In this document: positions 36,147 through 46,200 of the stretch, in pieces | Layout of the letters: each line of letters starts with the position of its first letter | How positions within the stretch are numbered: the first letter of the stretch is position 1 | From: Girardinichthys multiradiatus | Taxonomy: Eukaryota; Chordata; Actinopteri; Cyprinodontiformes; Goodeidae | NCBI RefSeq assembly: GCF_021462225.1 | Contig: NC_061798.1 | Location: 18,808,820 to 18,872,819, forward strand | Length of the DNA: 64,000 nucleotides | Reading direction: 5' to 3' | Notes under the pieces: model-generated | Database searches by the model: none | Seen by the model: the letters and a program-made list of their open reading frames with translations, nothing else | Told to the model about the DNA's origin: nothing | Made by a program: the position numbers and the translations under genes

Positions 36147-37195
36147 CTTGAAGTGCCTTTCAAAAACATTCATAACCCTTGTGCTTCTTCACATTTTTTT
36201 CATGCTGAAACCACAAGCTTTAATGTGTTTTACTTCGATTTATTGTGATAGGCAATATTGCAAGTGGTGTATTATAGCGATACAGGAAAAAAAGGTATTG
36301 AACATGTCAATGTTTTTTTTCCATTAAATATTTTCTAATATTTCTGTTGAAATGAAATGTACTTCAGAAGTTATGTTTTCAGAACTAATAAAATCAAAGG
36401 AAATTAGTCCAATTAATGGTGGATTCTGTGATGGCGAGCTGGCCAGGTCATGGTGAACCAAAGCATCCAGTGCTATGATGATTTGGTTTACCAGGACCTG
36501 GTCACCATCATGGAATCCACCATTGAGTCTACCATGTATCAGAGGGTGTTTCAGGAAAATGGGAGACCATCTGTAAAAAAATTAAAGCTAAACCAAAACT
36601 TGACCCTGTGAAATGACATGACTTAAAACAAGCCTATACATCCACCGAAGACTGACTGAGAATTAAGAAATGGAAAGTCCTGGGCCAAATCAAAGCCTAG
36701 ATCTTGATTTCACTCAGATGCTCGCAGGGAGCAGAAATGGACTATTCAGGCAAGAAACACATAAAACATCTCATAGCTGAGAGTAACGAGCGGGAAACAC
36801 TTTGCTCAGACTGATGTCAAAGGCTGGTAGATGGCTACAAGAAGCATCTCACGGAAGTCAGGGTGTATGACTAGTTATAAGGAGAAAGGATGTTCTATCT
36901 TTTAGTTACAAAACACATTTTTGTTAATATCTTCTTAGTAAAATAAGGTTAATTTAGATACAAAAGCAAAGATTACACCATGTCATATAAACATTTTTGA
37001 AAGAAATGGATATTTAACGAAGTGTCTTAATTTCTTTTTATTTACACTTCTCCTTCCTGTTCACAATTATATGCTACTCTGTGTTGGTCTGTCGCGTAAA
37101 ACCCCAATAAAATACAATACAAATTAAACTTTGTGCTTATAATGTATCAAAATGGACAAAAGTTTATCGGACATAAATATTTTTGCAAAATAACG
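36147..37195 (+). mobile_element. Decayed Tc1-like transposon
   Basis: The left end GTGCCTTTCAAAAACATTCA is at 36153. The core holds coding debris: GGAAAGTCCTGGGCCAAATC at 36673, and AGGCTGGTAGATGGCTACAA at 36820. The right spacer is GTGTTGGTCTGTCGCGTAAA (37081). A large imperfect palindrome at 36415-36524 lies inside. Confidence 0.65.
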
Positions 37196-37223
37196 TATGT
37201 TTTCAACGAACAGACCCATGATT

Positions 37224-37720
37224 AGCCAATCACAGTTGGGGCCAAGCTAATCGATTGGTTTACACAGAACAAATGGAGGAGAGCAGTGATTTTCTAACTC
37301 CTCCACATTTAGTAACAGGCAGAGGTGTGGAAGGGGGGTAGGCAGGGTGTAGGGGGGGCTATAAAAAGTTGACCCTCTTGCAGTCCGACAGACTCGTTCC
37401 CATGCCAGAGCTGCAGAAGCATCTGATCTCTCTGAGCAGCTGTCCTCTCCCTGCATCAGCACAACAAATACGTTGCATTTCCTGACCTTTTCCTCCTGCA
37501 TCACTATTCCAGCCATGCCCCTATGTCCCCCCACCCCTTCTGCCCAAAACACCATCGCCAGCTACACACACCTCTAGTAGCACTCACACCACTACTCCAC
37601 CCCGTACTAGGACCCTGGCTGCCACGCTCTTGGCTGAGATGTATCCCTCATGCTCATGCAGTTGTGTTCTTGCTCTGACACATTAGCTGTGAGAGGTCTC
37701 TAGCAAGGTGTGAGTGTGTA
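37224..37720 (+). promoter_or_regulatory. CCAAT/TATA promoter-like sequence of an unidentified transcription unit
   Basis: CCAAT occurs at 37226-37230, its inverse ATTGG at 37254-37258, and a strong TATAAAAA at 37360-37367 follows a G-rich tract. Predicted initiation is near 37385-37395. Downstream, 37385-37700 is more GC-rich than its surroundings. It contains only short frames (ATG at 37401 gives 27 codons) and ends near a donor-like GTGTGAGT at about 37708. No known gene starts here that I recognise. Confidence 0.35.
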
Positions 37721-38029
37721 TGTATGGGAAAGAAGTCCAAATTTACTATTTTAAATATCTGGGAGGATAATCTCGACAGTGACTCAGTGTTTAGGTTTTC
37801 AGTAAAATCGACCTGGTGCAATAACTTGACAAAATGATGGTGGAACTTAGTGACATATCAGTTCCTGATACTGTCTTGATTGGCAGTTTATCAATTAGTT
37901 TTGTGGTACTTGTGGGATCTTTGTCTTTTCTGTACAGGGACACCTCTCTTTGTTCACAAAGTAGGGATTTTCTCACCAAACAGACCACATATCAGGACAA
38001 GGAACCTAAGTTCACCCAATAGAATCCAA

Positions 38030-38790
38030 AGGACTGGAGTACCACAGGGTTGTGTGCTCAACCTGGCCTCATTTTCCCTCCCCACCTAGGACTGCATCTC
38101 CAGCTGCCATGGCAACACTGTGATTACATTGGCTGACAACAGCACTGTGGTGGACTCATCAGTAACAATGATGAGACCCAAAACTCTTTAGACAATAGTC
38201 CGGTCCCACAAAAGAAGGAAGCTGTTGTGGGTTTTAGGAGGTTCAGATGGACCATACAGCTCCACACTTCATCATTGAGAAGAGGTGGAAACAGTGGCTT
38301 TCTCTCAGAATTCAAGACCTCACTTGGATATTGAACACTCCACCCTGATAGAAAGAATCTAAATGAGACTTTTCCTCTTGAGGAACCTAAAAAAAGCCTT
38401 TAAATCCGCTTACAACTCTCTGAAAGGAAACAATCTCTAAAGGATCAGTATAGAAAGCATTGTCGGATTGAGTTGCACAGTGTGGTACATGGGCTGCACT
38501 GTAGATAACTGTTGCAGATGCTCAGAACTGCCCAGAAGATTTTAGGAGCTACATTCCATATCTTTCACTCTCTTCAATGTGTATATGTCAACAAACTGCA
38601 GAGGAAGGCCATCTCCATGAATTTAGACCACACTCACCCTGATTATTCCTAGTTTGCCCTCCTTCCTTTAGGGAAATGTACAGGCCGCAGAAAACTTGAA
38701 CTAACAGGACGAGGAACAGTGTGGCCCTCATGTTTCTATAGAGCACAGTGACAATAAACCTCAATGAATCCTTGAAGTAAATAACAATAT
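38030..38790 (+). mobile_element. Decayed LINE (Rex1-like) reverse transcriptase fragment
   Basis: Interrupted frames retain TGVPQGCVL (38034), a degraded ADNSTVV in place of the ADDT catalytic block, RLFLLRNLKK and CTVWYMGCT, followed by a 3' end ACAATAAACCTCAATGAATC. It is clearly non-LTR; the clade is inferred. Confidence 0.6.
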
Positions 38791-39214
38791 ATCAGAACAG
38801 TGAATTACAACTTTGCCTGCCACACACATGACCCGAGTTTGTGTCCAATCTTGCACAAGCAGACCTATTTACTACCAAACCCGCAGCGTATTCAAGAAGC
38901 CTAGAGGACCTGAGGCCAACTGTGTGCTAAGCTGCTAAGCTACAGTTCTACAAGCTTTTTATGAATGTTTGCAGGTGTTCTCTCCAGGTCACAACCAAAT
39001 TGATTATAAAATGGTTCCAGATTACTTTTGTGCTTCAAAGTCAGCAAAGTGCCTTTTTAACTATTTGTGCAAAATGTGCACTTGGGAAGTGGCGGGGCTG
39101 ACTTGGTTTTTCATTTCATTAGATGGCAACACGAGCCAAAGGTTTCCTTGTTGCGTGTTACTTTTCCACGAGAGGAGCTTATGCACTTCCAAGCTGCTAT
39201 AGTTGTTTTAGTGC

Positions 39215-39215
<1 letters not shown>

Positions 39216-39259
<44 letters not shown>
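39216..39259. repeat. (TA)n microsatellite
   Basis: About 22 uninterrupted TA units. Confidence 0.95.
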
Positions 39260-39262
<3 letters not shown>

Positions 39263-40546
39263 AAATAATGTCTTACGGGTTTAATACAATTGTATTGCAG
39301 GCCAAATGTGGCCCTTGTCTTGACATGTCTGCCTTCGGGCATCAGGAAATTAATATTGTTATTTTTATTTTTTTTCCAAGATATTATACAAAGAAGCAGG
39401 ATGTTTGAGGCTTTGGCTTAAAATACATCCACAGGTGTGCCTCCAGTTAACTCAAATATTGTGAATCAACCTATCAGATGCTTATAAAGCTATGACATCA
39501 TCATCTGATCTTAGCATAGTCATCTAAGTGTATACAAATGTATGACTGTGTAGTAAAACATTTTCTAATAATTTCTTAATCTGACATTTAGCAAGTAAAA
39601 ATAATTCTGGTAATCCTAACTCATGTAAAACAGGACAATTCTGCTTTATTGTCAGAGAGTGAGAAAAAATGGTTAAATGTATTTTTATACAGTGTATCTA
39701 AGGATCTAGTTTAATTTTCAGATAGCTGATCATTACAAACTAAAGCTGTCGTTTATAGATGTTAGTTACATTCGCAACAGTGTTTGGGACAGACACAGAG
39801 ACAATTGTTGTTGAAATTTAACACTCATCCTGTGTATAGGCGTAAATTGTTCTCTAACTACTGGCTTATTTTGTTTTCCGAATAAAATTACACCATTTAA
39901 CAAAATGTTTGCCTTCAGACTTAAACCTGCCTCAATGGATTTGTGAACTGTAATGCTATATGAGAAATTAAAAACTTTTATGGCTGTTTAAGAATACCTC
40001 AATATTAAGGCGTCACTAACTGAAATAGTTTCCAGTGACACCCTGAGAATAAACCGTGTAAACAAACTTGCTTCACATAGTCGGACGATGTGTAATGCAG
40101 AAAAAAACCTAGGGCTTGGAGATGAAAATCCAATCTCTCAGGGGAGTCAGGTTACCTGTCATGAAGCTACTGCATGTCTATTAACACTGTCAGAGTGCCG
40201 CTAAAGTGGCCAAGCTATACTGCTGCTGAGAGAAAACATGGAAAACTCAAACAACAGCCCATTAAGCACAAATAAGTAAATGTGCACCCAAGATGGAAAT
40301 GTCTCCACTAAACTGTATGTTCTTAACATTTGTTTGTCTCACTTCTTGGTAATTTTGCCTCGATTTGATGATTTCTGGGTTGTGGTGGAGTTGAAATCCC
40401 TCTGTATTTTATACATGTGGGATTTTTGATGTTTTTAACATGAGGTCATTCCTAATATTTAGTTTTCCCTTGAGATATTAGTGCTTTGTGGTTATTCCTA
40501 TTCTGTTGTTCATCTTCATTGCTCTAGATGGATTCATATTATATAT

Positions 40547-40612
40547 TACAATTTCTTATTAATCCCTTTGGGATAAATAAAGTACTTTTGAACTGAATTT
40601 CAATTAAATTAA
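40547..40612 (+). mobile_element. LINE 3' tail
   Basis: TTATTAATCCCTTTGGGATA followed by AATAAAGTACTTTTGAACTG and degenerate (ATTCA)n units. Only the tail survives. Confidence 0.55.
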
Positions 40613-41310
40613 GAAACAATTGTTTATTTCATATGAATTTCATACTTTGTACAACCCATATTTTCAACAAAACAACACCTTGTCAAGTTGTTTAATTTGG
40701 AGACCAAATTGCCCAAAAATGCTTTTTGCTGCAGTTCTCTGACAGAGATCTTTGGGGATCTTTTACTACATCTTTGCCATCCTTCTCACTGTGCATGGGA
40801 TCAACAGGGCAAAACAAACTTTTATGCTCTTTCAGCCTTATTTTTCACAATTCCTCTCTTAAACCTTTTAATTAATACTCTATTCACACATATGAGCAAG
40901 TTTAGGTACCTATTTTCACGCACGTCTCTCTGTCTTTCCAAATGAGAGAAATGTAATCAAAAAATTAGCCTCTGTGTCATGTCATAGGGGTGCCATTTTT
41001 AACATTTTTTTTTTTTTTTTACCTGAATGAATGGGATTAAATTAAGGGTTGGATTTTGAGTAAATTTTTCATGAGCTTATGCTGCTGCAATAAAAGATTG
41101 CTTTACTTTGAGGGTTTCTACACATCTTTAGCAGTGTTAGTAAACACATTAAAATAGAAATACCTGTTGTTTGGACTGGGGTACCTCAAGAAGCTAAAAA
41201 GGTTCAGTAAATTCACTTTTATGTGTTTGAAAGAAAAAATATTTATGAAACTTTGTCTGAAAATGCTGATAATGCTTCTATTAATGGTAAGTGTGGGGTT
41301 GTAAAGTAAA

Positions 41311-41336
41311 GTAAAGTAAAGTAAAACAAAAAGCGG
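41311..41336. repeat. (GTAAA)n short tandem repeat
   Basis: About five consecutive GTAAA units. Confidence 0.9.
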
Positions 41337-41475
41337 TACTATTCAGGGCAGCGCTTCTCTGTTACACCTTATTGCTGCTCTGACATCTGTGCTGGAGGGA
41401 CTTTTTTGGGTTTTGATGCCTGCAAATGTTTTTTCATGAAAATAATTTTACAACGTGTATGTATTAATAAAATCC

Positions 41476-41541
41476 ATTATTATTATTATTATTGTTATTA
41501 TTATTATTAGTAGTAGTAGTAGTAGTAGCAGTAGTAGTAGA
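41476..41541. repeat. Compound (ATT)n(AGT)n trinucleotide repeat
   Basis: ATT units with one GTT interruption pass directly into AGT units with one GC variant, about 22 triplets in all. Confidence 0.95.
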
Positions 41542-41824
41542 ATTAGAAACAGAATGAGGTTGATTGTAATTCAAACATATGTCGTTTACATTTTACGTCT
41601 TCCCACTACTCATGGCTTTTTTTGTACAGTCAAGTTTATATCTGTGTAACAGATATAAAAAGACTTATGACAGACTTATGAAAGCTTTTCTTTATGAATC
41701 TCAGTAAACCATCTGACAACAGTTTTAGACCGAATCCTTCACTCAGACAGAAACAGTTGATCTGGATTAGTTTCGTTCATTTATGCTCATGTTAACTCAC
41801 ATATATGAAGAGAAGTCCTCTTGG

Positions 41825-44800
41825 TCACCGATGCTCAACCACAAAGCTCATAGTTTTTCCATCAAACGAGGGTGGAGCGATAATTCTTGGACCTTGCTGC
41901 GTTGTTATGCTGATAAGTGCCTTTCTGTCAGAGCTTGCTGTCCCTCCTTTGGTGGTCACATGTCCTAAACTCAGGGGCAATTGAAGTGGCCCCTGTTGAG
42001 CCTCTGCTGTGGCGCTGTAGTAAGCCTTTTCTGCACCTGGGCTCAGGGTGATGTTTTTAATGCTTTCTCCTGCTGCATCCTCTGAGTGACAGGGGGACTG
42101 CGGAATCACTGCCTGGGCTGCCAACGTGGGAGAGATGAAGCCTGGATAGACCATGTAGGTGGGGGTGAGAGCTAGGGGGGGCAACGAGAAAGGCACGGGT
42201 GTGAAGGGCACCACGGGTGAGTGCGGCATGGGGACATCCACATACTGGCCTGTCTCAGGGTCGAAAAGTCTCTTGGTGGTGGCCTGTATGGGGGTGTCCA
42301 CCAAGTAATAATGTCCAGTTGTGGGGTCCAGAAGCATCTTGCGCTGCGTTTGAGGGACTGTTTCTCCTCCAGAGGGTGTGGGGGACACATTCAGAATGGA
42401 GGGGGAGAAACACGACACCTGCTGCTGTTTTTGAGACCCTGTCGCCGCTGTTGGAAGATGATAGATGGTCGCAGATGTGCAGTCCACATTTACAGGAGAC
42501 TTCTTTAGCTCAGGGACCTTGCTATCACCTGGTTTAGCTCTGCTAAAGCTGGAATCCCCTGCAACTGACACAGGCTTCTGATTGAGCAGCTTGGTTTCAT
42601 TTGTGCACCCAAACCCTGGTATGGTTAGGTAGTTCTCAGAGTCCAAGCAGCCTTTTGCAATGGTAGGATCTGTGTAATTGGATTCAGCCTTGTCCTGCTC
42701 CTGATCCACCAGTTTTACTGGTGTTGGAGTTATCATTGATGTTTTAGAGCTTTTCATCGCAGATGCTTGCAACGCAGAATTTTGTGAGTTAATGCTGACA
42801 TGTTTCTTATTGCCAAAATGAAGGATGCTTTTGTTGGTGAAGGTTTTACTTTGCTGAGATTGTGTTTTAAAAGTGTCAGGGTCATACGGAACATGTATGA
42901 TATTGAGAGATCCCTTTTCTCCTTGGTCTTTACGTGTTTCTTTCCTGTTTGTCAGAGACGGAAGAATCCTACCACCGTTTTTTACCTCCAGCTCATCTGG
43001 AGCTCCCAGGTCCTGCTTGGTGAGAAGAGGCAGCACATGGCTGTCTGAGACCGGTTGAGAGGCTTGGGTTTTACGCTTCCATTCATTCCTGTCAAAAACA
43101 TAAAGCTGCTCCATGGTTTTGACAGCAGCTTTGAGCTTTTCCAGGGCATCCTGTTTTGCAGGTATTGCAGGGTCATTTCTTTTCTCATTTGTCTCCCCAG
43201 TGAACCTATCCTGTCTCTGTTTTCCTAGTTTGGCCTCAGGGTTTGGCTGCATCTCAGGCTGATCGGGAATCCCTAGTTTTTTCACAACAGTGGGAACTCT
43301 GCTTGAGGTTTCAGATGGGGTGTCCCCCTCCACTTGTGCTCGTGCTGTGTCATTTGTCTCTGGTTTAACGTTTGTTTTAACAGAGTTGCATTTGATCACC
43401 ATAGGAGATGGTTTATCCAGCTCCAGTTTGGTTTTCTCCTCTGCTACTGTGGAACATCTGCGGTCACTTCTGTCCAAAGAGACAAAACGATACGAGCTTT
43501 TTACCAACTTGCGCACATCTCTGACGTGATATATCGGCGTCTGAAACTTGCACTTTGTGTCCCTGATGTCTCTAACAGTGAAGCTTGGAATCTTGTCTGC
43601 TGAAGACAAAACATGACATCTGCCATTGTCTGCTGCCCTGAATTTGTTGACATTATAACTGATTTTAGGGGTAAGGAGATTTGCAATATTCAGTGTGCAA
43701 CCTTTGCTTTCTTTCATGTTTCTCAGGCAGATTTTAATCTCAGGTGCTTTCCCCGCCATCTCATTTTTTTCTTTACTCTCTGTATTTTTATCATTTGCAT
43801 TTTGCAGCTCTTGCTCACATTTCTTTGCACCTGTGTCAAGTGTGCTGGGTGTTAAATCCTCTGCCAAGCGTCCGTCTTTTGAAAGCTGGCAGTTTGGAAC
43901 AAAGAGAAGCTTTGTCAGAACGCTGCTGGTGTCCAGTCCTTCCCTAGTTGTGGTTTGGAAATCTTTCACAGATGCCGGCTCTGCCTCCTTCCCAGATTGT
44001 GGCTCCTGCGGTGCTCCTTTGTGCTCCCCTGAGCAATCGGTAGCCCTTTGGTCACCCTTTGTCTCTTCTTTTTCCCCACAGGAACTGGATCTGTGATCAT
44101 CGGGGGAGTTAGCAGGGAATCCTAATTCTGAGGTTTGCCCCTGCAGGCCTCTGCTCTCAGTCCTCTCCTTCACACCCTCCAGATCTTTAATATGAATACA
44201 GGAGGAGACTGAGGGGTACGTGTCTGAAATTTCCCCCCTCTCCATTTTGCGTTCCTGTTCAAACTGCATTTTTTTGGAAATTACATTTTTCAGCAAACTT
44301 GAGGCAAAAATAGCCCTCTTGTGTGTTTCCCTTGAGTTATCTGTGTGATGATACTGCATCTTACATCCCGATCTGGCCAACACTTCATTGGGTTGGTCCT
44401 TTTGAAAGCACTTGGGGCCCCTGGGAGCTCTGGATTCAACATTACAGTGAAAGTTCAGGGTGACTCCTTGCTGTGCTGACTGATCTTTCATTTGGAGCTT
44501 TCTGTCCGAAGAGGCAGTCTGTTGTGAAGTTATTCTCTTATTCAGTGCACAGATTCTTGTCTCTTGATCTTTCATACCAGTTTTACATCTATTATTCCTC
44601 CTGCTATGCACAGTCTTATTCATTTCCAGTGTTGTGCTGGAGGTATTGTGCGTAATATTTCCGTAATTCCAGTCCACATAAGCTGACCACTTATTTAGGC
44701 CATATTCCGACATGGAGGACTCGCTGGAAGTACTGAGATTGATGGCATCAAAGTATGGACATGCCAAGCTCCGGAAGGACTTGGCGGTTAGGTTACGCAC

Positions 44801-45811
44801 CTCTTTATCAGCGTCGTCCAGCTCACTGATGGAGCTGGACGCACCGCTGGAATACTCATTAATATCTTTCCGTCTCAGTTTAGTTGCGAGGTGCTGACGG
44901 CCCGGAGCCGGGATGAAATATTGACCCCTATCGCACAAGGGCCCCGCTCTGGCGCCAGGGCTCACAAAGGAGAAATGATTCCCATCTCCGAGGTGTTTCG
45001 CGCACCACTGCGCGTTATTGTCAAAGAGGCCTACAGGGTCGTTTACAGCCCTGGAGGAAGTTTTAATCGACAAGTGGATTTTTCCCGCAGAGGGGTCACC
45101 GCCGCTCTGGGTTCTGCAAAGGCTCTCATCCGAACTGGCGCACAGATCGCTCTCATCCTGCTCGGTGCTGACAGCCGCTCCGCTAAGATTAGACTGCCCC
45201 TTCGCCTGGCTCCGGCCGGCCTCCATGATCAGGGTGCCCTCCTGGGTCTCGTCGCTCTCGAAAGAGGCGTAATCCACAAAGGCGTAGACCAGGTTACCGT
45301 CCTCGAACTCCCACCGGGTCCCCCGGCCCAGGTCATAGTCCACGTCGTGGTCGAGTTCGGTGAGCTGGATCTCATGCGTGGTGATGTAGTGGGACTCGGA
45401 CGGCTCGGAGTCGCTCTTGCCGTTCAGACACATGTCGGTGTAGCGCAGCTCGCCGCTCTCGCTGCACTCGCTGGAGTCAAACTCAGCCTGCTTCTCGCTC
45501 TCTGAGTCCGGGTCTGCGGTGGGGAGCTTGGTCAGGGTTTCCAGTGGGTTCTCGGCTGAAGCGGTTTTGCTCTCCTCCTGCTTCGAGCTGTCGCCTTTAA
45601 TCACAGACAGCTGGTTTCCCTCTCCGGTGAAAGTCACTTTCACCGTCTTCAGCCCGTCGGGTCTCATGTCCAGATCCACATAGTTGGACTCGTCGCTGTT
45701 TGCCTCTGTGTGCTGGTACTTGCTGTCCTCCTTTTGGACTTGTTTAAGCAGCTTTTTGCTGTGAAGTCCGGTGTCATCTCGGTACGTGAGAGTTTTCTCC
45801 GCTGCTTCCAT
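41825..45811 (-). CDS. c4orf54: C4orf54-like protein, single-exon frame of 1328 aa
   Basis: This is the longest frame in the window, intact, opening at an ATG (45811-45809) and closing with TGA (41827-41825). The N-terminal third is acidic and conserved-looking (HYITTHEIQLTELDHDVDYD, then FVDYASFESDETQEG). The middle is long, polar, low in hydrophobics and probably disordered. Residues about 1159-1198 hold a paired LLDPTTGHYYLVDTP and LFDPETGQYVDVPMP motif, characteristic of DUF4585, followed by a proline-rich stretch and a conserved-looking end SFVVEHR. The name rests on this domain and on convergence with mttp, as in human 4q23. Human C4orf54 is longer (about 1790 aa from memory). Its molecular function is not established; muscle expression is reported. 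No transmembrane segment or signal peptide is visible. A donor-like GTGAGT lies 24 nt after the stop. Confidence 0.82.
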   Translation of the reverse strand: MEAAEKTLTYRDDTGLHSKKLLKQVQKEDSKYQHTEANSDESNYVDLDMRPDGLKTVKVTFTGEGNQLSVIKGDSSKQEESKTASAENPLETLTKLPTADPDSESEKQAEFDSSECSESGELRYTDMCLNGKSDSEPSESHYITTHEIQLTELDHDVDYDLGRGTRWEFEDGNLVYAFVDYASFESDETQEGTLIMEAGRSQAKGQSNLSGAAVSTEQDESDLCASSDESLCRTQSGGDPSAGKIHLSIKTSSRAVNDPVGLFDNNAQWCAKHLGDGNHFSFVSPGARAGPLCDRGQYFIPAPGRQHLATKLRRKDINEYSSGASSSISELDDADKEVRNLTAKSFRSLACPYFDAINLSTSSESSMSEYGLNKWSAYVDWNYGNITHNTSSTTLEMNKTVHSRRNNRCKTGMKDQETRICALNKRITSQQTASSDRKLQMKDQSAQQGVTLNFHCNVESRAPRGPKCFQKDQPNEVLARSGCKMQYHHTDNSRETHKRAIFASSLLKNVISKKMQFEQERKMERGEISDTYPSVSSCIHIKDLEGVKERTESRGLQGQTSELGFPANSPDDHRSSSCGEKEETKGDQRATDCSGEHKGAPQEPQSGKEAEPASVKDFQTTTREGLDTSSVLTKLLFVPNCQLSKDGRLAEDLTPSTLDTGAKKCEQELQNANDKNTESKEKNEMAGKAPEIKICLRNMKESKGCTLNIANLLTPKISYNVNKFRAADNGRCHVLSSADKIPSFTVRDIRDTKCKFQTPIYHVRDVRKLVKSSYRFVSLDRSDRRCSTVAEEKTKLELDKPSPMVIKCNSVKTNVKPETNDTARAQVEGDTPSETSSRVPTVVKKLGIPDQPEMQPNPEAKLGKQRQDRFTGETNEKRNDPAIPAKQDALEKLKAAVKTMEQLYVFDRNEWKRKTQASQPVSDSHVLPLLTKQDLGAPDELEVKNGGRILPSLTNRKETRKDQGEKGSLNIIHVPYDPDTFKTQSQQSKTFTNKSILHFGNKKHVSINSQNSALQASAMKSSKTSMITPTPVKLVDQEQDKAESNYTDPTIAKGCLDSENYLTIPGFGCTNETKLLNQKPVSVAGDSSFSRAKPGDSKVPELKKSPVNVDCTSATIYHLPTAATGSQKQQQVSCFSPSILNVSPTPSGGETVPQTQRKMLLDPTTGHYYLVDTPIQATTKRLFDPETGQYVDVPMPHSPVVPFTPVPFSLPPLALTPTYMVYPGFISPTLAAQAVIPQSPCHSEDAAGESIKNITLSPGAEKAYYSATAEAQQGPLQLPLSLGHVTTKGGTASSDRKALISITTQQGPRIIAPPSFDGKTMSFVVEHR

Positions 45812-45911
45812 TTAATCCGGATTTACCGTCTGGTGGTCTTCGTTTACGATGTTACTCTGACACTGGACAGAAAACTCTGCATGCAGGAGCGTGGGGGCAG
45901 CCCGGAGGGAG

Positions 45912-45947
<36 letters not shown>

Positions 45948-46200
45948 GTGTATGTGAGTGAGTGACTGGAAGACACAGAATGGTTTGGGGGAGTGGGGGG
46001 TTATGGGTCCCACAGAAATTCCCACGACACTGCCGGGCATTTGTTGTAACTCTAAAACAAACCTCCACAGTTTTCAGCACCTCTCCTAGAAGAACAGCTC
46101 CTCCTCAGTCAGTGAAAGTGTCATTTTTCATCTTAGCGGCAACGTTGTGAGAAGTATAGCTCTTACCCATTAATAAAAATTCTCAGTTTTCTCTTTTTTA
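45812..46200 (-). promoter_or_regulatory. c4orf54 5' flank with (GT)n(GA)n tract
   Basis: Just upstream of the ATG the + strand carries a (GT)6(GA)n tract at 45912-45950. No TATA box is evident on the - strand. A CACCTG E-box occurs farther upstream at about 46329. These are only positional candidates for a promoter. Confidence 0.3.

Larger units (their letters stand above)
38791..41290. other. Intergenic flank 3' of c4orf54
   Basis: It holds a (TA)n microsatellite at 39216-39259 and a LINE tail at 40547-40612. Otherwise AT-rich sequence without a recognisable gene. Confidence 0.55.

Noticed and set aside
44891..45505. 204-codon open frame antisense to c4orf54
   Set aside because: It mirrors the GC-rich N-terminal coding region of c4orf54 on the other strand, with no recognisable domain.
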